NCBI GenBank assembly: GCA_025642075.2
Contig: JAODUO010000620.1
Coordinates: 184,501-248,500, forward strand
Direction of reading: 5' to 3'
DNA from: Ridgeia piscesae
Lineage: Eukaryota; Annelida; Polychaeta; Sabellida; Siboglinidae
DNA: 64,000 nt
Position numbers and translations under genes: made by a program. Below are positions 63,101 through 64,000 of the stretch, piece after piece; position 1 is the first letter of the stretch; each line of letters opens with the position of its first letter. Below the pieces are notes generated by a model. That model ran no database searches. It saw only the letters and a list, made by a program, of their open reading frames with translations, and was not told the origin of the DNA.

Positions 63101-64000
63101 ATCTACAGACACAGTGTCATAGTAACAGAGTCAGGGCATGTCATCACGCTCAAATCTACAGACACAGTGTCATAGTAACAGAGTCAGGGCATGTCATCAC
63201 GCTCAAATCTACAGACACAGTGTCATAGTAACAGAGTCAGGGCATGTCATCACGCTCAAACCTACAGACACAGTGTCATAGTAACAGAGTCAGGGCATGT
63301 CATCACGCTCAAACCTACAGACACAGGTGTCATAGTAACAGAGTCAGGGCATGTCATCACGCTCAAATCTACAGACACAGGGGTCATAGTAACAGAGTCA
63401 GGGCATGTCATCACGCTCAAACCTACAGACACAGTGTCATAGTAACAGAGTCAGGGCATGTCATCACGCTCAAATCTACAGACACGGTGTCATAGTAACA
63501 GAGTCAGGGCATGTCATCACGCTCAAATCTACAGACACAGTGTCATAGTAACAGAGCCAGGGCATGTCATCACGCTCAAATCTACAGACACAGTGTCATA
63601 GTAACAGAGCCAGGGCATGTCATCGCACTCAAATCTACAGACACAGTGTCATAGTAACAGAGTCAGGGCATGTCATCACGCTCAAATCTACAGACACAGT
63701 GTCATAGTAACAGAGTCAGGGCATGTCATCATGCTCAAATCTACAGACACAGTGTCATAGTAACAGAGTCAGGGCATGTCATCGCACTCAAACCTACAGA
63801 CACAGTGTCATAGTAACAGAGTCAGGGCATGTCATCATGCTCAAATCTACAGACACAGTGTCATAGTAACAGAGTCAGGGCATGTCATCGCGCTCAAACC
63901 TACAGACACAGTGTCATAGTAACAGAGTCAGGGCATGTCATCACGCTCAAATCTACAGACACAGTGTCATAGTAACAGAGCCAGGGCATGTCATCACGCT
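54098..64000 (-). repeat. 53-bp satellite, about 187 copies, spanning a FAM20B acceptor; continues off window
   Basis: On the minus strand each unit holds the junction GTGTCTGTAG|ATTTGAGCG. The real exon starts at 54117 with ATTTGAGCGAGATGACAT; array units have ATTTGAGCGTGATGACAT, 17 of 18 identical, then intronic CCCTGRCTCTGTTACTATGA. So a unit is about 18 exonic plus 35 intronic nt. Main variants are GAGCC/GAGTC, CTACAG after AAAC/AAAT, and CACGCT/CATGCT. Units between about 54300 and 57000 are ragged, with many one- to four-base losses; beyond that they are almost uniform. Confidence 0.95.

Noticed and set aside
54098..64000. CRISPR-like array
   Set aside because: Units are directly contiguous with no unique spacers, and the host is a eukaryote with the array inside an intron.

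Overview
The window is eukaryotic nuclear DNA from an animal. Genes are split by many GT-AG introns, there is no operon structure, the code is standard, and about a quarter of the sequence is tandem repeat. All five genes are bilaterian orthologues known from vertebrates, but the compact introns, divergence and extreme minisatellite load suggest a marine invertebrate bilaterian (lophotrochozoan or invertebrate deuterostome). I cannot name the phylum.

Layout: (1) 1-22505 (+): ASPM, abnormal spindle, 22 exons, lacking only its 5' end. (2) 22506-28500: non-coding DNA with microsatellites and an old duplication. (3) 28501-31406 (+): a five-exon homologue of human C1orf21. (4) 33613-42016 (-): HMCES, the SRAP-domain abasic-site shield, ten exons, complete. 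(5) 42609-45215 (+): SURF6, four exons, complete, head-to-head with HMCES across a 592-bp promoter holding a ZNF143-type motif. (6) 48352-54117 (-): FAM20B, the glycosaminoglycan xylosylkinase, last six exons; its 5' exons lie beyond the right edge. (7) 54098-64000: a 53-bp satellite of about 187 copies inside a FAM20B intron, running off the window. Gene models were built by hand from splice sites, codon phase and remembered family sequences; total phase closes in every gene except for one single-base frameshift in ASPM.

The most unusual signal is that several minisatellites are not placed at random. Their repeat unit straddles an exon-intron junction, so each copy carries a complete splice site: a FAM20B donor (28 bp, about 69 copies), a FAM20B acceptor (53 bp, about 187 copies), an ASPM donor (26 bp, about 30 copies), a SURF6 donor (29 bp, 2 copies) and a C1orf21-like donor (13 bp, about 4 copies). 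ASPM also carries a coding 69-bp array that makes about 38 nearly identical IQ motifs, and a coding 51-bp array of CDK-type TPxK/R motifs.

The genes are not one pathway: ASPM (spindle poles), HMCES (replication-coupled DNA repair), SURF6 (ribosome biogenesis), FAM20B (proteoglycan synthesis in the Golgi), C1orf21-like (unknown, probably membrane-anchored). ASPM, C1orf21 and FAM20B all lie on human 1q25-q31, so part of the neighbourhood is probably ancient linkage.
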